DNA of 6,245 nt from DASYUM01 sp036001225. Its GTDB lineage: Bacteria > Methylomirabilota > Methylomirabilia > Rokubacteriales > DASRDR01. Of the stretch, positions 1-6,245 are shown in pieces. Location: assembly GCA_036001225.1 (NCBI GenBank), contig DASYUM010000037.1, forward strand, positions 1 through 6,245. Reading direction: 5' to 3'. The notes beneath the pieces are model-generated. The model did no database searches. It was not told the DNA's origin and worked only from the letters and a program-made list of their open reading frames with translations. The stretch's first letter is position 1; each line of letters starts with the position of its first letter. Made by a program: the position numbers and the translations under genes.

Positions 1-563
1 TCGATGCGGTAGCGCGGCTCGACGCCGACCGGCGCCGAGACGAACCACCGGCCCTGCTCGAATCGCTTCGAGGCCACGAGCCGCTCGGCCTCGTAGATCT
101 GCTCATTGTAGTACTGCACCCGACCGTCCTCGTAGATCGCCCACCCGCGGTACTGCCCGTTCCACCAGAAGTCCTCGTTGGTTTTCCCGCCGCGATGATC
201 CCAGGTCGTCCAGGTCCCGTGGAACTGGCCGTGCCGGTAGGCGCCCTGGTGGTTGACCTGGCCGTTCCCGTGCAGGTCGCGGAACGGGCCGTGGCGAACC
301 TCGGTGCCGTCGTCGCCCCGGTAGGCATGGTAGATCGTCCCTCGCTGATAGGGAACCGGCGTGAAGGAGTAGAAGTGCCAGATGGTGACCCGCCTGACCC
401 ACCGCCCGTCGCTGAACCGGGGAAACCCCGCGAGGAACTCGTAGCTGGCGAGCCCGCCGACGACGACGAGCGCGGTCAGGGTCAGGACCCGCCAGCGGCG
501 TCGACCCGGCGTCGAGACCCCGGGCCGGGCGCCTGCGTCGATCAGTGCCCGCGGGCCGCCCAC
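1..563 (-). CDS. Membrane-anchored protein with MORN-like repeats (C-terminus beyond window)
   Basis: This reading frame stays open from a GTG at 561-563 to the left edge, giving 187 visible residues; the C-terminus is missing. Residues 1-25 are Pro/Arg-rich and end in a basic GRRRWR cluster. A single hydrophobic segment follows at about 26-46 (VLTLTALVVVGGLASYEFLAG), which predicts an inner-membrane signal anchor with the rest of the protein outside the cytoplasm. From about residue 90 a Gly/aromatic pattern recurs: HGPF (91-94), GAYRHGQFHGTW (107-118), NGQYRGWAIYEDG (135-147). This resembles MORN_2/YwqK-type repeats, which form beta-hairpin strips. No catalytic motif is visible, so the function is unknown. 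The start overlaps the 3' end of the DinB-family gene by 22 bases, suggesting coupled translation. No ATG fits; GTG was chosen because it is the only usual start ahead of the hydrophobic segment, and a GGCGGAA stretch lies about 11 bases upstream. The frame is convincing from its protein-like composition; the repeat family call is by eye. Confidence 0.65.
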   Translation of the reverse strand, partial: MGGPRALIDAGARPGVSTPGRRRWRVLTLTALVVVGGLASYEFLAGFPRFSDGRWVRRVTIWHFYSFTPVPYQRGTIYHAYRGDDGTEVRHGPFRDLHGNGQVNHQGAYRHGQFHGTWTTWDHRGGKTNEDFWWNGQYRGWAIYEDGRVQYYNEQIYEAERLVASKRFEQGRWFVSAPVGVEPRYRI

Positions 564-1027
564 GCCGCGCGATTCCGCCGGATCTGGCTCGCGTGGTCGT
601 GGGCGTGAGCGGCGTAGATCTCGAGCCAGCGCGCGGCCGAGTACGATCCCGACTCGCTGTGGACACCGGTCCGCTGCCAGTCGGTCTCGGCCATCAGGTC
701 GAGCAGCTGGGCCGTCGTGGCCCGGGCCGCCGCGAAGGCCTGGAGCGCCGGCTCCGGGGGCCGATCCGCGTAGCGGAGCCGTCGCGCGTAGGCGGCTTCG
801 TCGTAGCCCGCGATCGCCGGCTTCTCCTCGGTCAGGAGGCGTCGCAGCCGCACGCCGGCGATGGTCTCGCTGTCGGCCAGGTGGTGGACCACCTCGCGGG
901 CGCTCCACTCGCCGGGGGCCGGTCGCCAGTCCAGCTCGCCCGGCGTGATGCCGTCGAGCGCGTCCACCACGTCGGCGTAGCCAGCCTTGTAACGGGCGAT
1001 CAGGCTCTTGCGCTCATCGGTCGTCAT
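542..1027 (-). CDS. DinB/YfiT-superfamily putative metal-dependent protein
   Basis: A 161-residue protein of the usual length for the DinB/YfiT four-helix-bundle superfamily. The family typically binds a divalent metal through three histidines; members include thiol transferases and putative hydrolases. Here the first histidine would be H48 or H49 in WSAREVVHHLADSE (residues 41-54), and the second and third H141 and H145 in HAHDHASQI (141-149). The segment LTEEKPAIAGYDEAAY (65-80) also resembles YfiT-like members. No signal peptide or membrane segment is seen, so it is probably cytoplasmic. The ATG at 1025-1027 is preceded by a strong AGGAGG. The frame is open further upstream, but that extension overlaps recX and is low-complexity. 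The gene lies 16 bases after recX and overlaps the next gene. The substrate cannot be predicted. The name DinB here is not DNA polymerase IV, so the position beside recA/recX should not be read as proof of an SOS role. Confidence 0.87.
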   Translation of the reverse strand: MTTDERKSLIARYKAGYADVVDALDGITPGELDWRPAPGEWSAREVVHHLADSETIAGVRLRRLLTEEKPAIAGYDEAAYARRLRYADRPPEPALQAFAAARATTAQLLDLMAETDWQRTGVHSESGSYSAARWLEIYAAHAHDHASQIRRNRAAWAARGH

Positions 1028-1038
1028 CGCGCGCGGTT

Positions 1039-1044
1039 CCTCCT
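1039..1044 (-). promoter_or_regulatory. Shine-Dalgarno site for the DinB-family gene
   Basis: On the minus strand AGGAGG lies 11 bases before the ATG at 1027. Its first A is the last base of the recX TGA stop. It fixes the start of the DinB-family gene and argues against the longer upstream frame. The placement would let ribosomes ending recX reload onto the next gene. Confidence 0.75.
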
Positions 1045-1565
1045 CATTCGTCCGGGATCGCCACGTCCAAGTGTTCGCGCACCACCCGCCGCACCAGCTC
1101 CGGCGGGAAGCCGCGCCGGGCGAGGTACGCGGAGAGGCGCCGCGCCATCCGCTCGGGCTCACCGCCCCCGAGCGCGGTCAGTCGCCGGGCGGCCGCGGCC
1201 CGAGCCCGCGCCGCCTCGTCCGACGGCGCCGCCACGAGACGAACGGCGTCGTCCACGACCGCGCGGGCCACGCCCCGAACCAGCAGCTCCTGCCGGAGCC
1301 GCCGACTGCCGAGTCCCCGGCCCCGGGCGCGCGACTCCGCCCAGACCACGGCGAAGGCCCGGTCGTCCACGTAGCCGCGCGCCTCGAGGTCGGCCACCAC
1401 CGCCTGGGCCACCGCGGCCGGCGCGCCCCGGCGCCGCAGCCGGCGAAGGAGGTCGTGGCGCGTCCAGGCCTTCCGGCTCAGGAGATCCAGCGCGACCACG
1501 CGCGCCCGGGCGGCGTCCAGGACTCGCGGTGCCGCTGCGGCGCCGCGCCCCGCGCGCCGGCGCAT
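1044..1565 (-). CDS. recX: RecX, regulatory protein of RecA
   Basis: RecX binds within the groove of the RecA filament and limits its extension and its recombination and coprotease activities (known for the family). The 173-residue product has the expected three-helix repeats: ALDLLSRKAWTRHDLLRRLRRRG (residues 25-47), ADLEARGYVDDRAFAVVWAESRARGRGLGSRRLRQELLVRGV (58-99) and RRLSAYLARRGFPPELVRRVV (142-162). The GYVDD(R)xFA and GxxxLRQEL-type signatures are clear. The first 20 residues are Arg/Ala-rich and not conserved-looking. The ATG at 1563-1565 lies 10 bases after the recA stop. The spacer carries an 8-base palindrome CGGATCCG but no terminator, so recX is expected to be made from the recA transcript. 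The ribosome binding site is weak, consistent with less RecX than RecA. Identification rests on both sequence and position. Confidence 0.93.
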   Translation of the reverse strand: MRRRAGRGAAAAPRVLDAARARVVALDLLSRKAWTRHDLLRRLRRRGAPAAVAQAVVADLEARGYVDDRAFAVVWAESRARGRGLGSRRLRQELLVRGVARAVVDDAVRLVAAPSDEAARARAAAARRLTALGGGEPERMARRLSAYLARRGFPPELVRRVVREHLDVAIPDE

Positions 1566-1575
1566 CGGATCCGCG

Positions 1576-2622
<1,047 letters not shown>

Positions 2623-2627
2623 CGCGT

Positions 2628-2633
2628 CCCTCC
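2628..2633 (-). promoter_or_regulatory. Shine-Dalgarno site of recA
   Basis: GGAGGG on the minus strand, 5 bases before the ATG at 2622. It decides the recA start in favour of MADVK over the upstream in-frame start at 2673. It is one of the two best ribosome binding sites in the window, as expected for an abundant protein. Confidence 0.75.
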
Positions 2634-2646
2634 GTCCTTCCCCCGC

Positions 2647-2662
2647 GCCGCGGTCGCGCGGC
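2647..2662 (-). other. Small GC hairpin in the recA leader
   Basis: A perfect 6-base inverted repeat (GCCGCG, four-base loop, CGCGGC) lies between the predicted recA transcription start and its ribosome binding site. It could form a short stem in the mRNA leader. Such stems arise often by chance at this G+C content, so a regulatory role is only a possibility. Confidence 0.3.
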
Positions 2663-2697
2663 CGGGCCTCCACATTGTCGGGCCCGAGGTCGCCGCC

Positions 2698-2726
2698 ATT
2701 CTACGAACCGACTCTCATCAAGTCAA
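2698..2726 (-). promoter_or_regulatory. Predicted sigma-70-type promoter of recA
   Basis: On the minus strand a -35 hexamer TTGACT (2721-2726) and a -10 hexamer TAGAAT (2698-2703) are separated by exactly 17 bases. Each matches the sigma-70 consensus at five of six positions. The region is distinctly more AT-rich than its surroundings. Transcription would begin near 2691, giving a leader of about 70 bases before the recA ATG. The -35 hexamer coincides with the last two sense codons of thpR and the spacer contains its stop codon. No CTGT-N8-ACAG or GAAC-N4-GTTC type SOS box was found. A weak inverted repeat GACT-N7-AGTC (2710-2724) overlaps the spacer. Confidence 0.7.
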
Positions 2727-3290
2727 ACTCGCGGCGCCGCCGAGCGGCTCGCGCGCGAGCACGCTGTAGCGCGCACCGGCCGGATGGAGATCCGACCGCA
2801 TGAGGTGCACCGCGTCCACCGCCACCTCGCCCAGCGGCTCGCTCGCCGCCGCCAGCGCATCGGCCAGTCCGGCCGCGCCGCGTGGCTCCCGGGCTCGGCC
2901 GAGCGTCACATGGCCGTGGAACGCCCGCCCCTCGGGCGCGATCCCGCGTTGCGCCAGCGCGCGCTCGAGTCGCGCGTGGAGCGCGCCCAGCGCGTCGGCG
3001 CCCGCCAGGACGCCGACCCACACGACCCGCGGCGAGCGCGGGGTGGGAAACCCGCCGAACCCGCCGATGGTCAGGCTGAACGGCGCGGTCCCGGCGGCGG
3101 CCTCCGCCAGCGCCTCCCGCACCCGGCTGAGCGTCGCCTCCTCGATCGCCCCCAGGAAGCGCAGGGTCACGTGGAGGTTCTCCGCGCGCACCCACGAGAC
3201 CGCGGCGCCCTGCGCCCGCAGCGGCGCCGCCGTCTCGTCCACCCGCGCCTGGACGGCCTCCGGCAGGAGCACCGCCACGAAGCTCCGCAC
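2718..3290 (-). CDS. thpR: RNA 2',3'-cyclic phosphodiesterase (2H family)
   Basis: ThpR (formerly LigT) hydrolyses 2',3'-cyclic phosphate RNA ends to 2'-phosphates and can ligate tRNA halves in vitro (family knowledge). Both catalytic HxTx motifs are present: H40-V-T-L in ENLHVTLRFLG (residues 37-47) and H127-V-T-L in FHGHVTLGRAR (124-134), with the usual spacing. The N-terminus RSFVAVLLPEAV (2-13) matches the first beta-strand of the family. The GTG at 3288-3290 gives 190 residues, normal for ThpR, and a GGGAGG lies 11 bases upstream (3302-3307). The same frame is open to 3452 with an ATG at 3362 and a GTG at 3452, but that extension is Arg/Gly-rich, not like the family, and lacks a good ribosome site. 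The protein is predicted to be cytosolic. Its last codons overlap the recA promoter. It is separated from cinA by 166 bases, and neither neighbour explains its role. Confidence 0.94.
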   Translation of the reverse strand: MRSFVAVLLPEAVQARVDETAAPLRAQGAAVSWVRAENLHVTLRFLGAIEEATLSRVREALAEAAAGTAPFSLTIGGFGGFPTPRSPRVVWVGVLAGADALGALHARLERALAQRGIAPEGRAFHGHVTLGRAREPRGAAGLADALAAASEPLGEVAVDAVHLMRSDLHPAGARYSVLAREPLGGAASLT

Positions 3291-3408
3291 ACCGCGGGAT
3301 GCCTCCCGCCGCCCCTCGGCTCGGCCTTCCCGGAGCTGCCTCCGTCCGCGCGGCCCCCTCATCAGGCAACCACCGTGCCACGCCGAGGTCGCACCGCAAC
3401 CCCGCGAT

Positions 3409-3434
3409 GGGCCGCGCGGGGCGCCCGCGCGCCC
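3409..3434 (-). terminator. Strong GC hairpin after cinA, possible terminator or pause site
   Basis: An inverted repeat can form an 11-base-pair, all-GC stem with one bulged base and a three-base loop. It begins 22 bases downstream of the cinA stop codon, inside the 166-base gap before thpR. No T-rich tract follows on the minus strand, so it is not a classical intrinsic terminator. It could be a U-tract-less terminator, a pause site or a mRNA 3'-end stabiliser. The rest of the gap (3291-3456) holds no convincing promoter or gene. Confidence 0.4.
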
Positions 3435-3456
3435 GACTCCAGGCGGATACACGGCG

Positions 3457-4710
3457 TCATCGCGCGGCGACGGGGCGGGTCGGCTCGAGGCAATAGCGCC
3501 GGACCAGCTCGAGCCCCCATAGCGCGGCCAGCGCCTTGTTCCCCTCCCGGTCCCGGTCGAACCGATGGCGCTCCACGGTGACGCTCCGCAGGTCAGCCAG
3601 CCCGATGAAAACCGTCCCCACCGGTTTGGTCGGGGTGCCGCCCTCGGGACCCGCGATGCCGGTGACCGAGAGGCCGAGGTCGGTCTCCGCCTGCGCGCGC
3701 ACGCCGCGGGCCATCGCCTCCGCGCACTCGGCGGAGACGGCCCCGAAGCGGGCGAGCAGCGCGGCCGGAACGCCGAGGAGCGTCTGCTTGGCCGGGTTGG
3801 AGTAGACGACGAGGCTCCGCTCGAAGTAGGCCGAGCTGCCCGCGACGTCGGTGAGCCGGTGGCCGATCAGGCCACCCGTGCACGACTCGGCCACCGCCAG
3901 GGTGAGCCGACGCGTCTTGAGGAGGCGACCGACGACGACCGGAAGGCTGTCCTCGTCCTGACCGTACCAGGCCGCGCCGAAGGCCGCGCGGAGCACGGGT
4001 GCCAGCTCGGCGAAGCGGCGCTCGGCCGCCGCCACCGTCGGGCCGCGCAGCTCGAGTCGCACCCAGACCTCGCCATCCACGTCGACCACCCGGGCCCCCG
4101 TGTCAGCCTGACCGCGGAGCGCCCCGGCCAGGCGCGTCTCAACCTCGGCGCCGTCGAGGCCGACCAGCTTGAGGGTGTGGAGTCGACTGACCGGCTCGAC
4201 CGCGCGGTGGAGCAGCCGCGGCAGCAACTGCGCTTCGACGAGCGTGCTGGCGACGCCGGCGTCGCCGGGGAGCACGGCCACCAGCGTGCCGCCCACCTCG
4301 GCGAGCAGACCCGGCTCCCCGCCGCCCGGCGGGGCGAGGAGCGTCGCGCCCTGGGGGATCAACGCCAGCGCCTCGGCCCGCCGGGGCATGGCGTGGCCGC
4401 GCTGGGCATAGCTGGCCGCGACCGCCTCCAGGACGCCCTCGCTGAGCACCAGCCGGCTGCCCGTCAGGCGCGCGAGCGCTTGACGGGCCCGCTCCGCCCC
4501 GCCCCCGGCTCCCAGGCAGATCACCAGGCCCCCGCCCTCCACGGCCTGCCGGAGGGCGTGCTCGGCGGCGTCCTCGTCGAGGGCGACGAGGCGACGCCCG
4601 CGGACCGGAACGCCGTGGCGTTGGAAGAGGCGCGCGAGGATGGTGGTCGGGTCGGCGTCGAGCCAGAGCCCGGGATCGGGCACGACGGCGAGCAGCTCGA
4701 CGCTGGTCAC
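3457..4710 (-). CDS. cinA: CinA-family protein with intact PncC amidase domain and atypical N-terminal domain
   Basis: A 417-residue protein of normal CinA length. The C-terminal domain (about 255-405) matches the nicotinamide-nucleotide amidase PncC, which deamidates NMN to nicotinic acid mononucleotide in pyridine nucleotide recycling. It contains AESCTGG (274-280, likely nucleophile S276), YSNPAK (303-308, conserved K308) and GIAGPEGGTPTKPVGTV (351-367). The N-terminal half should be the MoaB/MogA-like COG1058 domain with ADP-ribose pyrophosphatase activity. Its overall layout is recognisable (RRAEALALIPQGATLL at 110-125), but the hallmark motifs are absent: GTELLLG is replaced by VVPDPGLWLDAD (9-20), TGGLGPTxDD by CLGAGGGAERAR (65-76), and PGPPxEM by LPGDAGVAS (147-155). 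Pyrophosphatase activity is therefore doubtful. The start is a GTG at 4708-4710, three bases after the pgpA stop, giving the expected MTSVELLAVV first strand. Association of cinA with recA is known elsewhere, as in the pneumococcal competence operon. Confidence 0.93.
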   Translation of the reverse strand: MTSVELLAVVPDPGLWLDADPTTILARLFQRHGVPVRGRRLVALDEDAAEHALRQAVEGGGLVICLGAGGGAERARQALARLTGSRLVLSEGVLEAVAASYAQRGHAMPRRAEALALIPQGATLLAPPGGGEPGLLAEVGGTLVAVLPGDAGVASTLVEAQLLPRLLHRAVEPVSRLHTLKLVGLDGAEVETRLAGALRGQADTGARVVDVDGEVWVRLELRGPTVAAAERRFAELAPVLRAAFGAAWYGQDEDSLPVVVGRLLKTRRLTLAVAESCTGGLIGHRLTDVAGSSAYFERSLVVYSNPAKQTLLGVPAALLARFGAVSAECAEAMARGVRAQAETDLGLSVTGIAGPEGGTPTKPVGTVFIGLADLRSVTVERHRFDRDREGNKALAALWGLELVRRYCLEPTRPVAAR

Positions 4711-4713
4711 GCC

Positions 4714-5190
4714 TCAGACGAGGTGCCGGAGCTGGCCGAGCAGGTTGGCATAGGCACCGGCCAGGAGGTCATCGGTGACGACGCCCCAGCCGCCGGGCAA
4801 CGCCTGCAGGGGGCGGATGCCGAGCGGCTTCCAGACGTCGAAGACCCGGAAGAGGAGGAACAGGGCGAGCGTCCAGGGCAGCGTCCGCGGCTGGCCGAGG
4901 CAGGCCAGGAGCATGCCGGCCACCTCGTCGACGACGATGCTCGACGGGTCACGCGTCCCCACTCGCGCCTCCTCGCGGCCCGCCGCCCAGATGCCGACGG
5001 CGGTCACGAGGACGACGGTGACCACGAGCCACGCGTCGGGGGGCGCGACCGCCCACACGAGGAGCGCGATCGGGAGGCTGGTGACGGTGCCGGGCGCCAG
5101 GGGCACGTAGCCGAGCCCCGCGCAGGTCGCGATGAGGCGCGCCGCCCGGTCGGCCACGGTCGGCGGCCGGGGCCGGGCGCCACCGCTCAC
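4714..5190 (-). CDS. pgpA: Phosphatidylglycerophosphatase A
   Basis: Inner-membrane enzyme that dephosphorylates phosphatidylglycerol phosphate to phosphatidylglycerol. The 158-residue length is usual. Signatures are GYVPLAPGTVTSLPIALLVW (27-46), SSIVVDEVAGMLLA (83-96) with the acidic D88/E89 pair, FRVFDVWKPLGIR (114-126), and GGWGVVTDDLLAGAYANL (133-150) with D140/D141; these are the family's probable metal-binding acidic residues. Hydrophobic stretches near 39-48, 53-70, 85-98, 104-118 and 136-152 fit a multi-pass protein. The GTG at 5188-5190 overlaps the rimO stop in a GTGA, a typical translational coupling. The open frame extends to 5346, but that extra part is Arg-rich and lies wholly inside rimO, so it is rejected. 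cinA starts three bases after the stop. Confidence 0.94.
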   Translation of the reverse strand: MSGGARPRPPTVADRAARLIATCAGLGYVPLAPGTVTSLPIALLVWAVAPPDAWLVVTVVLVTAVGIWAAGREEARVGTRDPSSIVVDEVAGMLLACLGQPRTLPWTLALFLLFRVFDVWKPLGIRPLQALPGGWGVVTDDLLAGAYANLLGQLRHLV

Positions 5191-6245
5191 CCGGCGGCGC
5201 CGCTCCCGGCGGCGACGCCGACCAGGTCGTACCCGTGGGCTTCGACGATGCGGACCGGCACGCGCGCGCCGGGGCGGAGCCGGGAGTCCCGCAGGTAGAC
5301 CACGCCGTCGATCTCGGGCGCCTGGGCCGCCGTCCGGCCTTCCCACGGAAAGGCCGGGTCCTCGCTCGGGCCGTCCACCAGGACGTCCTGGATGGTGCCG
5401 ACCAGCGCCTCCTGGCGGGCCCCGATGAGGCGGTCCTGCGTCTCCTGCACGACGCGCGCGCGCTCGGCCGCGACGTCGGGCGCCACGGTCTCCGCCATCG
5501 TCGCGGCCGGCGTCCCCTCCTCCGCCGAGTAGGTGAAGACGCCGACCCGGTCGAAGCGCGTCTCCTCCAGGAAAGCGAGGAGATTCTCGAAGGCCGCCTC
5601 GCTCTCGCCGGGGAAGCCCACCAGCACGGTGGTGCGGAGGGTCGCCCCCGGAATGGCAGCCCGGAAGGCGGCGACGATCTCGGCCATCCGGCGTCGCGTC
5701 ACGCCGCGCCGCATCGCCCGCAGGACGCCGTCATCGGCGTGCTGGACGGGGAGGTCGATGTACGGGAGCGCGCGCGCCCGCGCCAGCTTGGCGACCAGGC
5801 GGTCGGTCACGTGGGCCGGGTGCCAGTAGTGGGAGCGGAGCCAGGGGACCGGCGTGTCGCCGAGGGCAAGCAGCAGGTCGCCGAAGTCGGGGCGGTCCGG
5901 GCCCGGCAGGTCCTTCCCGTAAGCCAGGGTGTCTTGGGAGACGAGCACCACCTCGGCGATGCCGGCCTTCCCGAGCCGGGTCACCTCGGCCACCACGTCG
6001 GCGAGCGGGCGGCTCCGATGCCGGCCGCGCATGAGCGGGATCGCGCAGAACGCGCAGCCCATGTTGCAGCCCTCGGCGATCTTCACGTAGGCGTAGGGGA
6101 CGTGGCCGAGGCGGACGCGCGGGGCGTCCGCCTGGTAGAGATAGCCCGGCGGCGCCGCCGTCACCCACTCCCGCCGGGCGTCGAGCCCGCGGACCACGTC
6201 CACGATCCGCTCGAGGTCCCCGGTCCCCAGGATCGCGTCGATCTC
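5187..6245 (-). CDS. rimO: Ribosomal protein S12 methylthiotransferase RimO (N-terminus beyond window)
   Basis: Radical-SAM enzyme that adds a methylthio group to a conserved aspartate of ribosomal protein S12. The frame is open to the right edge, giving 352 visible residues (numbered from the edge); about 85-95 N-terminal residues, including most of the UPF0004 domain that binds the second cluster, should lie outside. Visible features: the end of the first domain (AILGTGDLERIVDVVRGL), the radical-SAM CxxxCxxC motif C60-x3-C64-x2-C67 in EGCNMGCAFCAIP, RGRHRSRPLADVVAEV, LVSQDTLAYGKDL, LPYIDLPVQHADDGVLRAMRRG, VGFPGESEAAFENLLAFLEE and FTYSAEEGTPAATM, then a C-terminal TRAM-like domain after about residue 265. 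The SQDTxAYGxDL and LP(V)QHA motifs favour RimO over the related tRNA enzyme MiaB. A GTG within the window at 6203 is not the true start, because it lies inside the conserved domain. The stop overlaps the pgpA start by four bases. Confidence 0.96.
   Translation of the reverse strand, partial: EIDAILGTGDLERIVDVVRGLDARREWVTAAPPGYLYQADAPRVRLGHVPYAYVKIAEGCNMGCAFCAIPLMRGRHRSRPLADVVAEVTRLGKAGIAEVVLVSQDTLAYGKDLPGPDRPDFGDLLLALGDTPVPWLRSHYWHPAHVTDRLVAKLARARALPYIDLPVQHADDGVLRAMRRGVTRRRMAEIVAAFRAAIPGATLRTTVLVGFPGESEAAFENLLAFLEETRFDRVGVFTYSAEEGTPAATMAETVAPDVAAERARVVQETQDRLIGARQEALVGTIQDVLVDGPSEDPAFPWEGRTAAQAPEIDGVVYLRDSRLRPGARVPVRIVEAHGYDLVGVAAGSGAAG

Noticed and set aside
103..666. A 187-codon minus-strand frame overlapping the left-edge gene
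   Set aside because: It is Arg/Pro-rich and out of frame with the membrane-anchored MORN-like frame at 1-563, which has a transmembrane segment and repeats; it also runs into the DinB-family gene.
542..1027. Reading the DinB-family gene as DNA polymerase IV because of its SOS neighbourhood
   Set aside because: At 161 residues with HxxxH metal-site motifs it belongs to the DinB/YfiT fold. It has no Y-family polymerase motifs and is less than half the needed length.
1566..1573. The palindrome CGGATCCG between recA and recX as a terminator or operator
   Set aside because: It is only 8 bases with no loop or T-tract and occurs readily by chance in GC-rich DNA.
3291..3452. A 54-residue N-terminal extension of thpR, or a separate small peptide from the ATG at 3458-3460
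   Set aside because: The extension is Gly/Arg-rich, contains the GC hairpin and does not resemble the family start. The ATG frame is only about 32 codons, has no good ribosome site and has a composition like the surrounding non-coding DNA.
3565..5298. A 577-codon open frame on the plus strand opposite cinA, pgpA and the end of rimO
   Set aside because: It is the exact shadow of three recognisable minus-strand genes in GC-rich DNA. Its product is a Gly/Ala/Arg/Glu/Asp-rich low-complexity sequence with no domain.

Overview
The window comes from a GC-rich bacterial chromosome (roughly 70% G+C by eye). It is almost fully coding, and every supported gene is on the minus strand, so transcription runs from high to low coordinates. 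In that order the genes are rimO (start beyond the right edge), pgpA, cinA, thpR, recA, recX, a DinB/YfiT-superfamily protein, and a membrane-anchored protein with MORN-like repeats that runs off the left edge. No rRNA, tRNA, CRISPR array, insertion sequence or phage gene was seen. RimO together with a rimO-pgpA-cinA-thpR-recA-recX order fits a Gram-negative-type, GC-rich lineage, such as a deltaproteobacterial or Rokubacteria/Methylomirabilota-like genome. That placement is inference from gene order and composition only.

Right part (about 3457-6245): rimO, pgpA and cinA are tightly packed. rimO and pgpA overlap by 4 bases (GTGA) and cinA begins 3 bases after pgpA, both with GTG starts, which suggests one translationally coupled transcript. 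Their roles are unrelated: ribosomal protein S12 methylthiolation, phosphatidylglycerol synthesis, and nicotinamide-nucleotide salvage. cinA has a good C-terminal amidase domain, but its N-terminal domain lacks the family's usual motifs.

Middle part (about 2623-3456): a 166-base gap containing a strong GC hairpin separates cinA from thpR. thpR encodes an RNA 2',3'-cyclic phosphodiesterase of the 2H fold. A near-consensus sigma-70 promoter overlaps the 3' end of thpR and lies just upstream of recA, so recA probably has its own promoter.

Left part (1-2622): recA is followed after 10 bases by its modulator recX. The DinB/YfiT-like gene follows after 16 bases, with its ribosome binding site built into the recX stop codon. 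The MORN-like gene overlaps the end of that gene and starts at GTG. In many bacteria alaS follows recX, so these two genes look like a lineage-specific insertion or replacement. recA and recX form a functional pair; no role in recombination can be read from the two downstream genes.

The window is mostly conserved housekeeping DNA, and I do not see a clear new defence or mobile system. The most notable points are the motif-poor CinA N-terminal domain, the uncharacterised membrane-anchored MORN-like protein, and the promoter and hairpin architecture around thpR and recA.
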